Origin: a virus
Virus record (IMG/VR): IMGVR_UViG_3300036985_002667
Span: 1 to 63,884 of that record
DNA: 63,884 nt
Strand: one strand, 5' to 3'
Below the pieces are notes generated by a model that was not told the origin of the DNA, did no database searches, and was given only the letters and a program-made list of their open reading frames with translations. Positions 1 through 9,700 of this stretch are shown one piece after another. Position 1 is the stretch's first letter, and every line of letters starts with the position of its first letter. The translations under genes and the position numbers were made by a program.

Positions 1-85
1 CAACCCGCAACAAGAAAAAGCCTTCGTTTCGCCTTATGCAGAAGGCGGCACCGTCGAAGACCTGATGAAGATTTTGAGAGGATAG
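1..85 (+). CDS. C-terminal end of the large 59382-63809 protein (partial copy)
   Basis: The frame starting at base 2 reads [16 protein letters not shown] and ends at TAG 83-85. It is identical to the last 27 residues of the 1475-aa protein at the right end. It is partial only because the linear record opens inside the gene; it is not a broken gene. An SD-like AGAGG lies just before its stop and serves the next gene, which begins 4 bases later. Confidence 0.93.
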   Translation, partial: NPQQEKAFVSPYAEGGTVEDLMKILRG

Positions 86-160
86 CCCGTGGTTGATTAT
101 GAAGATCAAGGAGTAGATGTAAACATCTTACCGCCTGATACCCCAAACATTGACTGGGAC
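1..160. repeat. Terminal redundancy, left copy
   Basis: These bases match 63725-63884 at 159 of 160 positions. The single difference is T34 against G63758, a synonymous third codon position (Pro CCT or CCG) in the fibre-like gene that spans the junction. This is the usual sign of a circular or circularly permuted genome written with overlapping ends. A true short terminal repeat is possible but less likely, because the repeat cuts through coding sequence. Confidence 0.93.
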
Positions 161-910
161 AGTATTAACTTACCAACGGACACCAGTTACGGCTCCCTTC
201 AAAACTGGGGCTACGATGCTCCCGCCGGAATGTTTGCAAACTTGTTCTCTGGGAACTACGGCCAAGCGGCGCAGCAAGCTCTCAGCGGCATCGGCGGATT
301 GTCGTCAAGCGCGCTTAAAACCTTGCTGTACGACAAGAACGATAAGCTCGACATGCAGAAACTCGCCACTATCGGTGGCGGGTTGGCAGGCTTGCTCGGT
401 GCAGGCAAAGGCCAGACAGAGAAGGTAGGCTACCAAGGCCAGATTCCCGTGCTCTCCGCGGTACGTGAACGTGTGCCGCAGGCTGCCTCATCGCAGCGCC
501 CCGGTGCGGGCGGTAAACGGTATTTCTCCGACACGCAGTATGTAGCCCCGGACCAAGCTGCCGCAGCTAAAGCCGCTGCCGCTCAGCAAGCCGCTGGGCT
601 GGCTCAGCTCAATGCAGCACGCCCGACACCGGCCTACGCTGAAGGCGGTATTGCTCAGGGGTATTATTTGGGCGGCGATACGGATGGTATGGCAGATGAG
701 ATTCCGGCGAACATCGACGGTAAACAACCCGCTAAACTCAGCGACGGGGAGTTCGTGGTGCCTGCGGACGTAGTAAGTCATCTTGGCAACGGGAATTCTG
801 AAGCTGGTGCGCAACGGCTGTATGAAATGATGGACCGTATCCGCAAGGCGCGCACTGGCACGACCAAGCAAGGTCGCCAGATTAACCCCAATAAACTTCT
901 TCCTAAGTGA
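89..910 (+). CDS. Putative internal virion protein with conserved phage C-terminus
   Basis: This 273-aa protein has a GTG start at 89, 4 bases after the upstream stop, preceded by AGAGGATAGCCC. The first 90 residues are Asp/Gly rich and the middle (about 150-190) is Ala/Gln rich. The last 80 residues carry YAEGG, DGMADEIPA, LSDGEFVVPADVV and GAQRLYEMMDRIR. I recognise these as a tail segment recurring in many environmental phage proteins of unknown role. It sits in the cassette leading to the 2267-aa polyvalent protein, so an internal or ejected virion role is inferred from position only. The start of the gene is repeated at the right end of the window. Confidence 0.72.
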   Translation: MVDYEDQGVDVNILPPDTPNIDWDSINLPTDTSYGSLQNWGYDAPAGMFANLFSGNYGQAAQQALSGIGGLSSSALKTLLYDKNDKLDMQKLATIGGGLAGLLGAGKGQTEKVGYQGQIPVLSAVRERVPQAASSQRPGAGGKRYFSDTQYVAPDQAAAAKAAAAQQAAGLAQLNAARPTPAYAEGGIAQGYYLGGDTDGMADEIPANIDGKQPAKLSDGEFVVPADVVSHLGNGNSEAGAQRLYEMMDRIRKARTGTTKQGRQINPNKLLPK

Positions 911-917
911 GCTAATT

Positions 918-1931
918 ATGGCTACTCCTTCTACTGCTGGGCTTACATCTACAGGCACAACGGGCTCGCAACCACTCGTTGGCATGGAATCGTCCCTGTC
1001 TAACTGGGTTGGCCCTTATGTAACCAACATGCTTGGCAAAGGCCAAGCGCTGGCGAGCACGCCCTATCAAGCCTACCAAGGCCCGCTGACTGCTGGCCCC
1101 AGCGCGTTGCAAAACCAAGCGTTTCAAGGGCTGGCGGGGCTGACTATGCCCGCAGGCATTGGCGCAGCGGAACAGCGCAGTGCGCAGCTTGGCCAGCAGA
1201 TGGGCGCGATGAACTACGCGCCGACAACGTTCTCCGCTGACCAGTTCACACCCGCAGCGGCGCAGCAGTACATGAACCCGTACTTGCAGGCATCGCTTAA
1301 CCCCCAGATTGCGGAAGCGCAGCGTCAGGCTGAGATTCAGCGTGTGCAGCAGGCGGGGCGCATGACACAGGCGGGTGCGTTTGGCGGTAGCCGGCAGGCC
1401 ATTATGGAGTCGGAAGGTGCACGCAACCTTCAGCAGAATCTGGCCAACATTACCGGCCAAGGTTACAACCAAGCGTACCAGCAGGCCGCTGGCCAGTTCC
1501 AAGCTGACCAGCAACGCAAGGCCGCTGCTCAAGCCGCTAGTGAACAGAGCAAACAGTTTGGTGCAGGCTATGGCCTGCAAGGTTTGCAAGGCGCACTCGG
1601 TGCTGCCCAACAACAAGCGGGGCTGGCGGGCATGGGCCAGCAGTACGGGCTGGGTAATCTGCAAGCGCAGCTGGCAGCAGGCCAGATGCAGAGGGGCATT
1701 ACAGGCGAAGGCATTGGGGCCGAGAAAGCGCAGTTCGAAGAAGAACGCGACTACCCGTACAAGCAGGTGCAGTACCAGCAGTCTCTGCTGCAAGGGCTGC
1801 CGCTCGCTGCGCAAAGCAATACCTACCAACAGCCGTCGCTGATACAAGAAATCTCCGGTGGGGCGTCAGGTATTCGTGATCTGTATAACACGCTGTTTGG
1901 TGATCCAAACGCTAAAACCCCGGCTAAATAA
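918..1931 (+). CDS. Gln/Ala/Gly-rich putative ejection or internal virion protein
   Basis: This 337-aa protein starts 7 bases after the previous stop; the SD is weak. Residues about 100-260 are dense in Gln, Ala and Gly with repeated QQA and AQ steps, suggesting long helices. I see no enzyme motif. Composition and its place between two other internal-type proteins fit a podovirus ejection protein, but no family was recognised. It could equally be a tail-tip component. Confidence 0.65.
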   Translation: MATPSTAGLTSTGTTGSQPLVGMESSLSNWVGPYVTNMLGKGQALASTPYQAYQGPLTAGPSALQNQAFQGLAGLTMPAGIGAAEQRSAQLGQQMGAMNYAPTTFSADQFTPAAAQQYMNPYLQASLNPQIAEAQRQAEIQRVQQAGRMTQAGAFGGSRQAIMESEGARNLQQNLANITGQGYNQAYQQAAGQFQADQQRKAAAQAASEQSKQFGAGYGLQGLQGALGAAQQQAGLAGMGQQYGLGNLQAQLAAGQMQRGITGEGIGAEKAQFEEERDYPYKQVQYQQSLLQGLPLAAQSNTYQQPSLIQEISGGASGIRDLYNTLFGDPNAKTPAK

Positions 1932-1940
1932 GGACTGCTC

Positions 1941-3764
1941 ATGAATAACGGAATCGAAGGCGATGTTCAGTCCCGGATGGATGCGTTCCGGGGTAATCCA
2001 CAAGCACTGGCCCAACGCTACGCGCAAGATCAGCAGCTGATTGATTTGCTCGCGTTGCAGAAGCTCAAGTCGGAGAAAGATGCCGCTGCTCGCCAGATGC
2101 AGATGCAAGCTGGCCAAGGTCAGATGCCCACTATCGCGCAACAGCGCGAACAAGAACTGATGGGCATGGCCAAGCAAGAAGTCGCTCAGCGTGTGGGTGC
2201 GGTGGGCCAGCAGCAAGCCCAGCAGCAACAGAAGAACCTCCAGCAAGCCATGCAAGGCGGCATCGCCCAAGCCCCGGCTCCGAACATGATGCCTCCGCAA
2301 GCGATGGCCTCGGGTGGGATTGTGGCGTTTGCTGATGGGGGAGAAACCGCGTTTACTCGCGGGTTGAAATCGGCATTTAGTATTTCTCCTCCGTCTGAAG
2401 AAGAAGCCGCACGTCGCAAACGCCGAGAAGCACTTGCTGAAATCGAATCTGAATACGAAAGCGGACCGTTGCAGGGGGCGCTCACACTGCCTTCTGGTGA
2501 ATACGACCGCCGCACTGCTGTGCGGGACTACATTCGAAAAAACCGCAGCGAGCTGATTAGCAACCCGCAGATGTTCTCCGCATTTAAAGCTAACCCAGAC
2601 GCATTTATTTCTGGCGGTATGCGTACTGCGGCAGGCCAAATTACGCCTGCGCAAGCGGCACCAGTGCCTGCGCAAGCGCAGGCACAAGCGCAAGGCATCG
2701 CTCAAGCTGCACCATCACCGGCATTTGCCCGGCAAGATCAAAGTTACGCTTCAAAAGAAGCGAGAGGTATTGCGCCACCGGCAGCACTGCCCACAGGTGA
2801 TTTCCAAGGCGATCCGCAGCAAATTTCAGCGGAGCTGGCAACAATTTCTGACCCTGCTGAACGCGCCGCCGCTACCGCAGCTTTTCAACGGCAAATGGCC
2901 GCTGGGAATCTGGCTCCGCAAGGCCAAGGCGCACCACAAGCGCAAGGCCAAACCGCCCAACAACCCGCGCAGCCTAGCGGCCTGCAAGCAGAACAAGAAG
3001 CCTATCTGGCTAGAGGACTGAAGTCAGACCCTGAAGCTGCCGCTGCCGCTGAGAGAGCCGCATACGCTAAGCTGGTTGACCCGCTGTATCAACAGCAGCG
3101 CGAACTCTCCCAGCAAGGCATTGCTCAGCTTCAGCAGCGCATGGCGCAGCAGCCCAAGAAAGACCCGATCTCAGAGTTCCTGCGCGGGATGTCTACCCAA
3201 CGTACGCTGGGCATGGCGCTGGGTGCTGGTGGTGCCGGTATAACGGCCGCGCAGCGTGCCAACTTCGAACAGCAAGCTGAGCTTGAAGATCAGCTTCAGA
3301 AGCTGCGCGAGACCGGGCTAGGTGCACAAATCACGCAAGAAAAAGAGAAGTACGGCGCGGGGGATAAGCGACGTACGGAAGCGCTAGGTTTAGGCAAGGA
3401 TGCGGCAACGATTGCTGGGCCATACTTGTCTAGAGAAGCGCAAGTTGCAGCATCTATTGAAATTGCAAAACGCGATGCGGTTATTCGAGAGCACAACCGT
3501 GAACTGGGGCTGGATGCAAAAATATCCAACATGCTTTTGCAACGGGTCAAAGAGGCCAATACCGTAATTGCTAATAATAAGAAGTATCAGTTTGCCCACA
3601 CGGATGCTAAGCAAGCAGCGGATATGAAAGCGGAAATGCTCGAGAGCGAGCGCAAGATTTACGCTGAATTTGGTAAAACGCCGCCTAGCGTAGCTGCCCC
3701 CGCCGCTGGCCCCGCCATCCCGCCCCCGCCCGAGCACGCCGTCCGGCTAAAAGGAGCTAAGTAA
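1941..3764 (+). CDS. Gln/Ala-rich putative internal virion protein
   Basis: This 607-aa protein has the SD AAGGAC before its ATG. The N-terminal 110 residues are helical and Gln rich. A glycine motif (ASGGIVAFADGG, about 130) follows, then low-complexity Ala/Pro/Gln stretches (about 235-345). The C-terminal half is charged and helical and ends in a Pro-rich tail (AAPAAGPAIPPPPEH). Its stop overlaps the next start by one base (TAATG), implying translational coupling to the polyvalent protein. The function is not recognised; an ejection or internal core protein is inferred from context. Confidence 0.65.
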   Translation: MNNGIEGDVQSRMDAFRGNPQALAQRYAQDQQLIDLLALQKLKSEKDAAARQMQMQAGQGQMPTIAQQREQELMGMAKQEVAQRVGAVGQQQAQQQQKNLQQAMQGGIAQAPAPNMMPPQAMASGGIVAFADGGETAFTRGLKSAFSISPPSEEEAARRKRREALAEIESEYESGPLQGALTLPSGEYDRRTAVRDYIRKNRSELISNPQMFSAFKANPDAFISGGMRTAAGQITPAQAAPVPAQAQAQAQGIAQAAPSPAFARQDQSYASKEARGIAPPAALPTGDFQGDPQQISAELATISDPAERAAATAAFQRQMAAGNLAPQGQGAPQAQGQTAQQPAQPSGLQAEQEAYLARGLKSDPEAAAAAERAAYAKLVDPLYQQQRELSQQGIAQLQQRMAQQPKKDPISEFLRGMSTQRTLGMALGAGGAGITAAQRANFEQQAELEDQLQKLRETGLGAQITQEKEKYGAGDKRRTEALGLGKDAATIAGPYLSREAQVAASIEIAKRDAVIREHNRELGLDAKISNMLLQRVKEANTVIANNKKYQFAHTDAKQAADMKAEMLESERKIYAEFGKTPPSVAAPAAGPAIPPPPEHAVRLKGAK

Positions 3765-6700
3765 TGCCTACATACGACGTGACTGTTGAGGGGTCTGATT
3801 ATGAAGTAGATGCCCCGGATGAAAACACGGCGTGGCAATGGGCGTACATGACGCACCAGCAAAGGCCGGCCCCTTCCAAAGCGCGAACAATGGGCGAAGC
3901 AGTAACCGACATTGGTGCGCAATTTAAGGGGGGTATCGGAAAGCTAGCGCAGTTCCCCGGCCAGCTCTATGGGTTGGCTACGGGCGACTTTTCTGACACG
4001 GGCTTGTATGGCTACGGCAAGGAGATGGAAGCCAATGCGGAAGCGGCAAAATCTGCCGGTCTGAAAGCTCGGGAAGCTGCGCGGGCACAGGCTATTGCTG
4101 AAGCGGAAAAGACGGGCCAGTTGGCGGCGGCTAAGACTGCGATTGGAGAGACGATCACAGACCCGGCATTGCTGTTGGGTTTGTTGGCTGAGAATGTGCC
4201 AAGCATGATTGTGCCTGCTGGTGCCGCTGTTGGGGTTGGTCGTGCCGCGCTGCAAAAGGGTTTGGCTAAAGGTGTTGAAGCGGCTGCCGCAAGGGAAGCG
4301 GCTATTAAGGCCGGCACACGAGCGGCTGTTGGCACAGGCGCTGTACAGCAAGGTGCAGACGTAGGCACCGGCGCGTATGAGGAAGTTTACAAGCGGTTAG
4401 TGTCGCAGGGTATGCCTGAACCGGAAGCCGCAGCAGAAACTATCAACCGCGCTAGAGCCGCAGGACTAGCCGGTGGGGTTATCTCGCTCTTGGCGCAGCG
4501 ACTGCCCGGGGCAAAACGGTTGGAAGAAGTGCTCGCTGGCAAGACCACGGGAGCAGGGCTTGGGCGAGCCGTGTTGGGTGGTGCCGCAGGTGAAGCCTTT
4601 GGCGAAGTGCCAGAAGAAGTCGGCGGCAAGCTCGCACAGAACGTGGCACTACGTACGGTTGATCCAACACAGTCTCTGACCGCAGGGCTGGGCGAGACGG
4701 CGGGTATGGCTGCCTTGGCTGGTGCGGGGCTGGGCGGTCTGGGCGGTGGGGTTAGCGCCATGCGCGGCACGCCTGAAGCTGCGGGCACCGCAGACGCAGC
4801 ACGCCAAGAGGCACAGCAACGCATACTGGAAGCGCGGGAGCGTGAGCGCGTTAAGGCCGAAGGGGAGACACCCATCGGTGCGATGGGTCCGTATATGCAG
4901 GAGCAATACGGGCAGCTGGAGCAGGAGAAGCAACAGTTGTTGCAAGGCCCGCAGGCCCCCAACGTCAAAGAGCGTATTGCCGAGATCACCAAGCAGCAGA
5001 AGCAGATGACTATCGCGGCGATTACGCGAGGTCGAGAAGAGAAAGCCCAGCAAGAGAGCGAAGCCAAGAAGGCTGCTGCAAGTGCATTCTCACAACCCGA
5101 AGTGCGCGAGACGCCTGAAGGTCAGGGGGAGTTGTTCTCTCAATTCGAAGCGCCTCAAGCTCGGGTACAGCCTGAGCCTGAGCCTGCGGTTGTGCCGCCA
5201 CAAGCGGAAGTAACGACCCCGCCTGAACAGATGGAGCTTGGCCTGCCTGTGGCACGCGGCACAAGCTGGGCACAGAAAGAGCTTGATCTGCTCAAGGCGG
5301 GACCGAGAACGCCCGAGAGCCGGGCGCGGATGGAAGACCTCAAAGGTTTTTTGAAAGAGGAATCAGATCGAAGCAAAGCACTTGCCGCCAGAGGCTACAC
5401 AGCGCAGGGCCAAGGCCGGCTGTTTACGCCGACTGAGATGCGGGAGTCGGGACTTGAGCGAGGCAAGGAGCCGCTAGCCGCTGAGCCCAAGACCACAACA
5501 CCCAAGCAGATGGAACGTGCCGGGCAAGGGGCGTTCAAGTTTGAAGCACCCAAAGCCGAAGCACCCAAAGCCGAAGCACCCAAAGCCGAAGCGGGAACTA
5601 CAGGCATCGCGCAGATTGAACAAGGCGAGCTAACTCCGCTTGCGCCGGTAACTGAGCCTGTACCGGAACCTACGCTAGCACCCAAACGTGTTGTGCCGCC
5701 GGAACTTCAGCCGGTTATTGATTCACTCACCGCAGCGGGTGTAAGACCCGAGACGAAAACATGGGCTGAGAATGGGCGGAATCGTCCGTTCCTGCGTAAG
5801 CTTGTGAGCATGGCTGCGATGGCCCCAGAGGCCAGACAGGCTGCGCGCAAAGCGCTTAAGCTTGAAGAAGGCTCACATAAAGCGGAGGCATTCGATGCAC
5901 TATTCCCAGCACCCCGAGTTCCTGCATTTGAACCTGCCGCCGGAGCAGGTAAGCCTAGCGTGGGCATACCTAGCAAGCCTAGACCTGTCGCGCCCGCCGA
6001 GCCCACTGCCACCGGAGCTGGAGAAACTGTCCGACGCGGAGTGGTACCTGTTAGAAGAACTCCTCCAACACCAGCTGCGCCTGAAGTCGCTGCAAAGCCT
6101 GCACTAGAAAAACCCACGCCCAAGAAGACCTCGCTCAAAGAAGCCGAGGCCGCATGGGAAGATAACAACGTCGAAGGTGCCGGCACTCGCATGGCCTTCA
6201 AAGACTTGTCTTCCGAGCGCAAGAAGATTTGGAAAGACTCGGTTGAAGACGGCACGGCTACGATTGAGGAGTACGAACGCCTTGCGAAAGACCAAGCGGA
6301 TATAGTCAAAGCCGAGAAGCGGAAAGCTGCTGCCACTGAGGAAGCTAAGCGCGCCACTGAGGAAGCGGAAGCTGCCGAGAAAAAAGCGCAACTGGCCGCA
6401 CAAATCCGCGAGCGCGAGCAAGCCAAACGCGATAAGGCCGAAGCTAAGCGCAAGGAAGAAGAGCGGGTCAAAGCCGAACGGGAAGCTGAGGCTAAGGCTA
6501 AAGCCGAGGCTGCCGCAGCGCGGGAGCGGGCAAAGCGGGAAGCCATTAAACCTGATGTGCTGTGGAACGAATTTAACGACGACCCGAACAAGGGGCGGTT
6601 CTTGCCGTTCAAAAAGCTTCTCAAACGCGGCCAACGTGAATGGGAAACCGCAGTTGCAAACGGCACGGCGGATATAGATACCTACCGGCAAATTGCCGGG

Positions 6701-9700
6701 GCACAGCTTAAGGCGGACTCTGATCGAGAAGCAGCTAAGTTAAACGCTATCTTGGAATCCAGCGTTGCTACGGCTAAACGGCGTATGGCAGAAGCAGAGG
6801 AAGCTGCGCCGAAGGCAGTGTTTGGCGAAAGCGACAAACATCCTGAGTGGGCTACAAAGCACGAAAGTTCTGTCGGCGGTCGGATTGTGTATTCCGACGA
6901 GGAAGGCGCTTTGCTTCGCGGGTTTAGCGTGTTGACTGGGCAGTATGTATACACGCCTGTTGAACCGGATGGCCGTTACCGGCTCGACGTAGATTCCAAA
7001 CTGCTCAACGAAAAGATTCCGGCTGAACGACTGGCAAAACTGCGCGGGGCTAAAGCCAGACTGGTTAAGGAAGAAGCTGCCAAGCTGGCTAAATACCCGG
7101 ACGGGCCGTTTACCGGTGCGAAGGGCAATGTTGTCGCCAGCGATGGAGTCGATGCGCGGTATGCGGGCTACCTTACCAACCTCATGCAGGACCTTGGGCT
7201 GGGCAACATCCGTGTGTTTTTGCTGCACCCGGAAGATGTGCGAGCCAAAGACGGGATTGAAAAATACCGACTCTATGCGGACTGGGCGGCAGCGCAATCT
7301 GCGGGGCTAGATTCCGGGGAAAACGGGTCCATCCGAGTTTATGGGACGGATAGAAAATCGTTCTATATTGCGTTGCAATCGGGAATGTCTGAGCAACGTA
7401 CGATTGAGACGCTGTCTCACGAGCTTGGGCACTTGATCCAACGCGTTTCGTACGACACAGCCCCCACAAACGTACAAAAGGAAGTCAGAGCCGAGTACGA
7501 GCAGTGGCTGGTGCAGACCAAAGGCAAGACTGCCCGCGAGCTGATTCAATCGCTGCGTAACCGAGAGACTGCTGCGGCACATGCGGAGTCTGTATCTGAA
7601 GGCCGAATGGCTACTGATTTGTCTAGCTACTGGACTTCGTTTTCTGAATGGTTTGCAGACAACGTATCTAAGTGGGCAACCACCGATGAGCGTCCCGTAT
7701 CCGTAGTAGAGAAGTTCTTCAAGTCTGTAGCCGACAAGCTGCGTGCTTTAGTTTCGGCTGTTACCGGGCGTGATTTTGCTCCTGCCAAAACCGTTGCCTC
7801 GTTCCTCGACAAGATGGGACCGGCAAACCCGGTCATGTGGGCCGGCACCACAGACACCAAGGCGCAGCAGTCTCGCGCACCCAGCCCCACCGAGGGACTG
7901 GCCGAGCAAAGTGAGCTGATGAAGGAAGCGCCGGGGGAGTTTAAGACGGCGATGAAAGACTTCACGCGGATATTTACCGAGAAGGATGACGTGTCGTATG
8001 TCACTCGGTTCCGCACGGAGACCACGGACGCCAGTGCCTCGGTGGTCAATCGCACAAACATTCTGTTTGATGGCGGGGTGCGTGATGAACTCACAGGAAT
8101 AAATAACCCCGAAGCCTTGATGCGGCAGGCAGGTGACACGGAAGCCTTGGCCAATCCGTTTTTCCAAACTGGCGGAATCGAGAAAGATGCCACCACAGAT
8201 GCGTGGGTTGTGACTGACAAGGCTGGGCCGGGCGGGTCAATTGCAGACATGCTGGCGGCCATCAAGAACTGGAGTGATGCCAAAGGCATGGACTTCAAGC
8301 TGGGCTATGCCGAGGCCAGCAAGCTGCTGGAAGCTCGACGCCTTGACGCCATGCGGCAGGAGAATGTGGAGCGCAAGAAGAAAAACCAAGAGCTGTTTCC
8401 CATTCACAAGCTGGTACAAAAAGACGACCGGTCTCCCGATGAGCAGATTGATGCCGCCCTGCGCGGGCTGAAGGCTAACCCGGAGATTCAAAAAGTTGCC
8501 GACATGATGGACCAGCAGCGCAGTTACATGATTGACCACATGGTTGCTGTGGGGCGAATCTCGAAAGAGACATCGCAGGAATGGAAAGACGCTGCGGGGT
8601 ATGTGCCGTTCGACCGAGTGGAAGATTTCTTCGATAAGTATGTGCCCCGGCGTACGTCCGGGCGCGGGATAACGCAGTTGGGCTCCCTGCCGAAGTATGT
8701 AGGTAGTACGCAGCGAGAAGTGGGCAACGTACTCAACAATCACGTCAAGCTGATGGGGTGGATGCTCAAGCAGACAATCAAGCACGACGCGGGATCGACC
8801 ATGCTTAATTTGCTGGCAGATATGGGCCAAGCCCGGCGCTTGCACGGCAATAAGCTAGCCGCAAACAACGCGGGTAACGTTGTAAAAAGCTACAAAAAAG
8901 GGCAGGAAGAATACTTTGAAGTGCGGTCGCACTGGGATGCAAAAGCGTTTTTGGCTGCCCCAGAGCCGAAGCTAGCGATCTTTAAGTTGTTCGCGCAGGT
9001 ATCCAACATCTTGCGCAAGATTGTGACGGTGATGCCGCCGTTTATTGCTAAACAGGTAACAGACGACATTCAACGCGGGTTTTTGACATCTGGCGTAAGG
9101 AGCCCATCACGGTTGATTATTCCGGCGATTACTAACTTCCTGCGGATTGCCGGGCATGAAGTGATATTCGGCAAGGACCATCCCTTTACTAAAGAGTTTG
9201 CCAAAAAGGGGTTGGTCGGGAACATCGACTACAACGCCAGCAACCCGGCAGAAACGATTCTGTTTAGCATGGGCTACTCCAAACGCGGTTGGCTCAGTGA
9301 GCTGCATCACCGGCTGGAGTCAATCACTCGGGCGTCGGACCTTGCCATGCGCAAGGCAATCTACGACCGAACGATGGTGGAAGAAAACAATAATGTGGCG
9401 CTTGCCACAGTTCGCGCTCGGGAGTTCATCAACTTCCGTCGCCGTGGTGCCAGCACGACTATCAATCTAGGCGTTGCCACAATTCCCTTCTTCAATGCCT
9501 ACTTGCAGGCAAACGATTTGTTGCTGCGCAGTATGGTCGGACGCGGATCAAGCACTACTGAGAAGGCGGTAGCCCGACGGTTGTTCTGGACACAGGCTGC
9601 CAAGATGACTGGCTTTGCGTTGATCTATTCTTTGGCAAATAGCGACGATGAAGAATACAAAAAACAGACCTTAGCGGACCGGTCTAACAACTGGATCATT

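Noticed and set aside
5862-6107. 81-codon forward frame inside the 2267-aa gene
   Set aside because: It is out of frame with a strongly supported gene and has no separate signals beyond a chance ATG.
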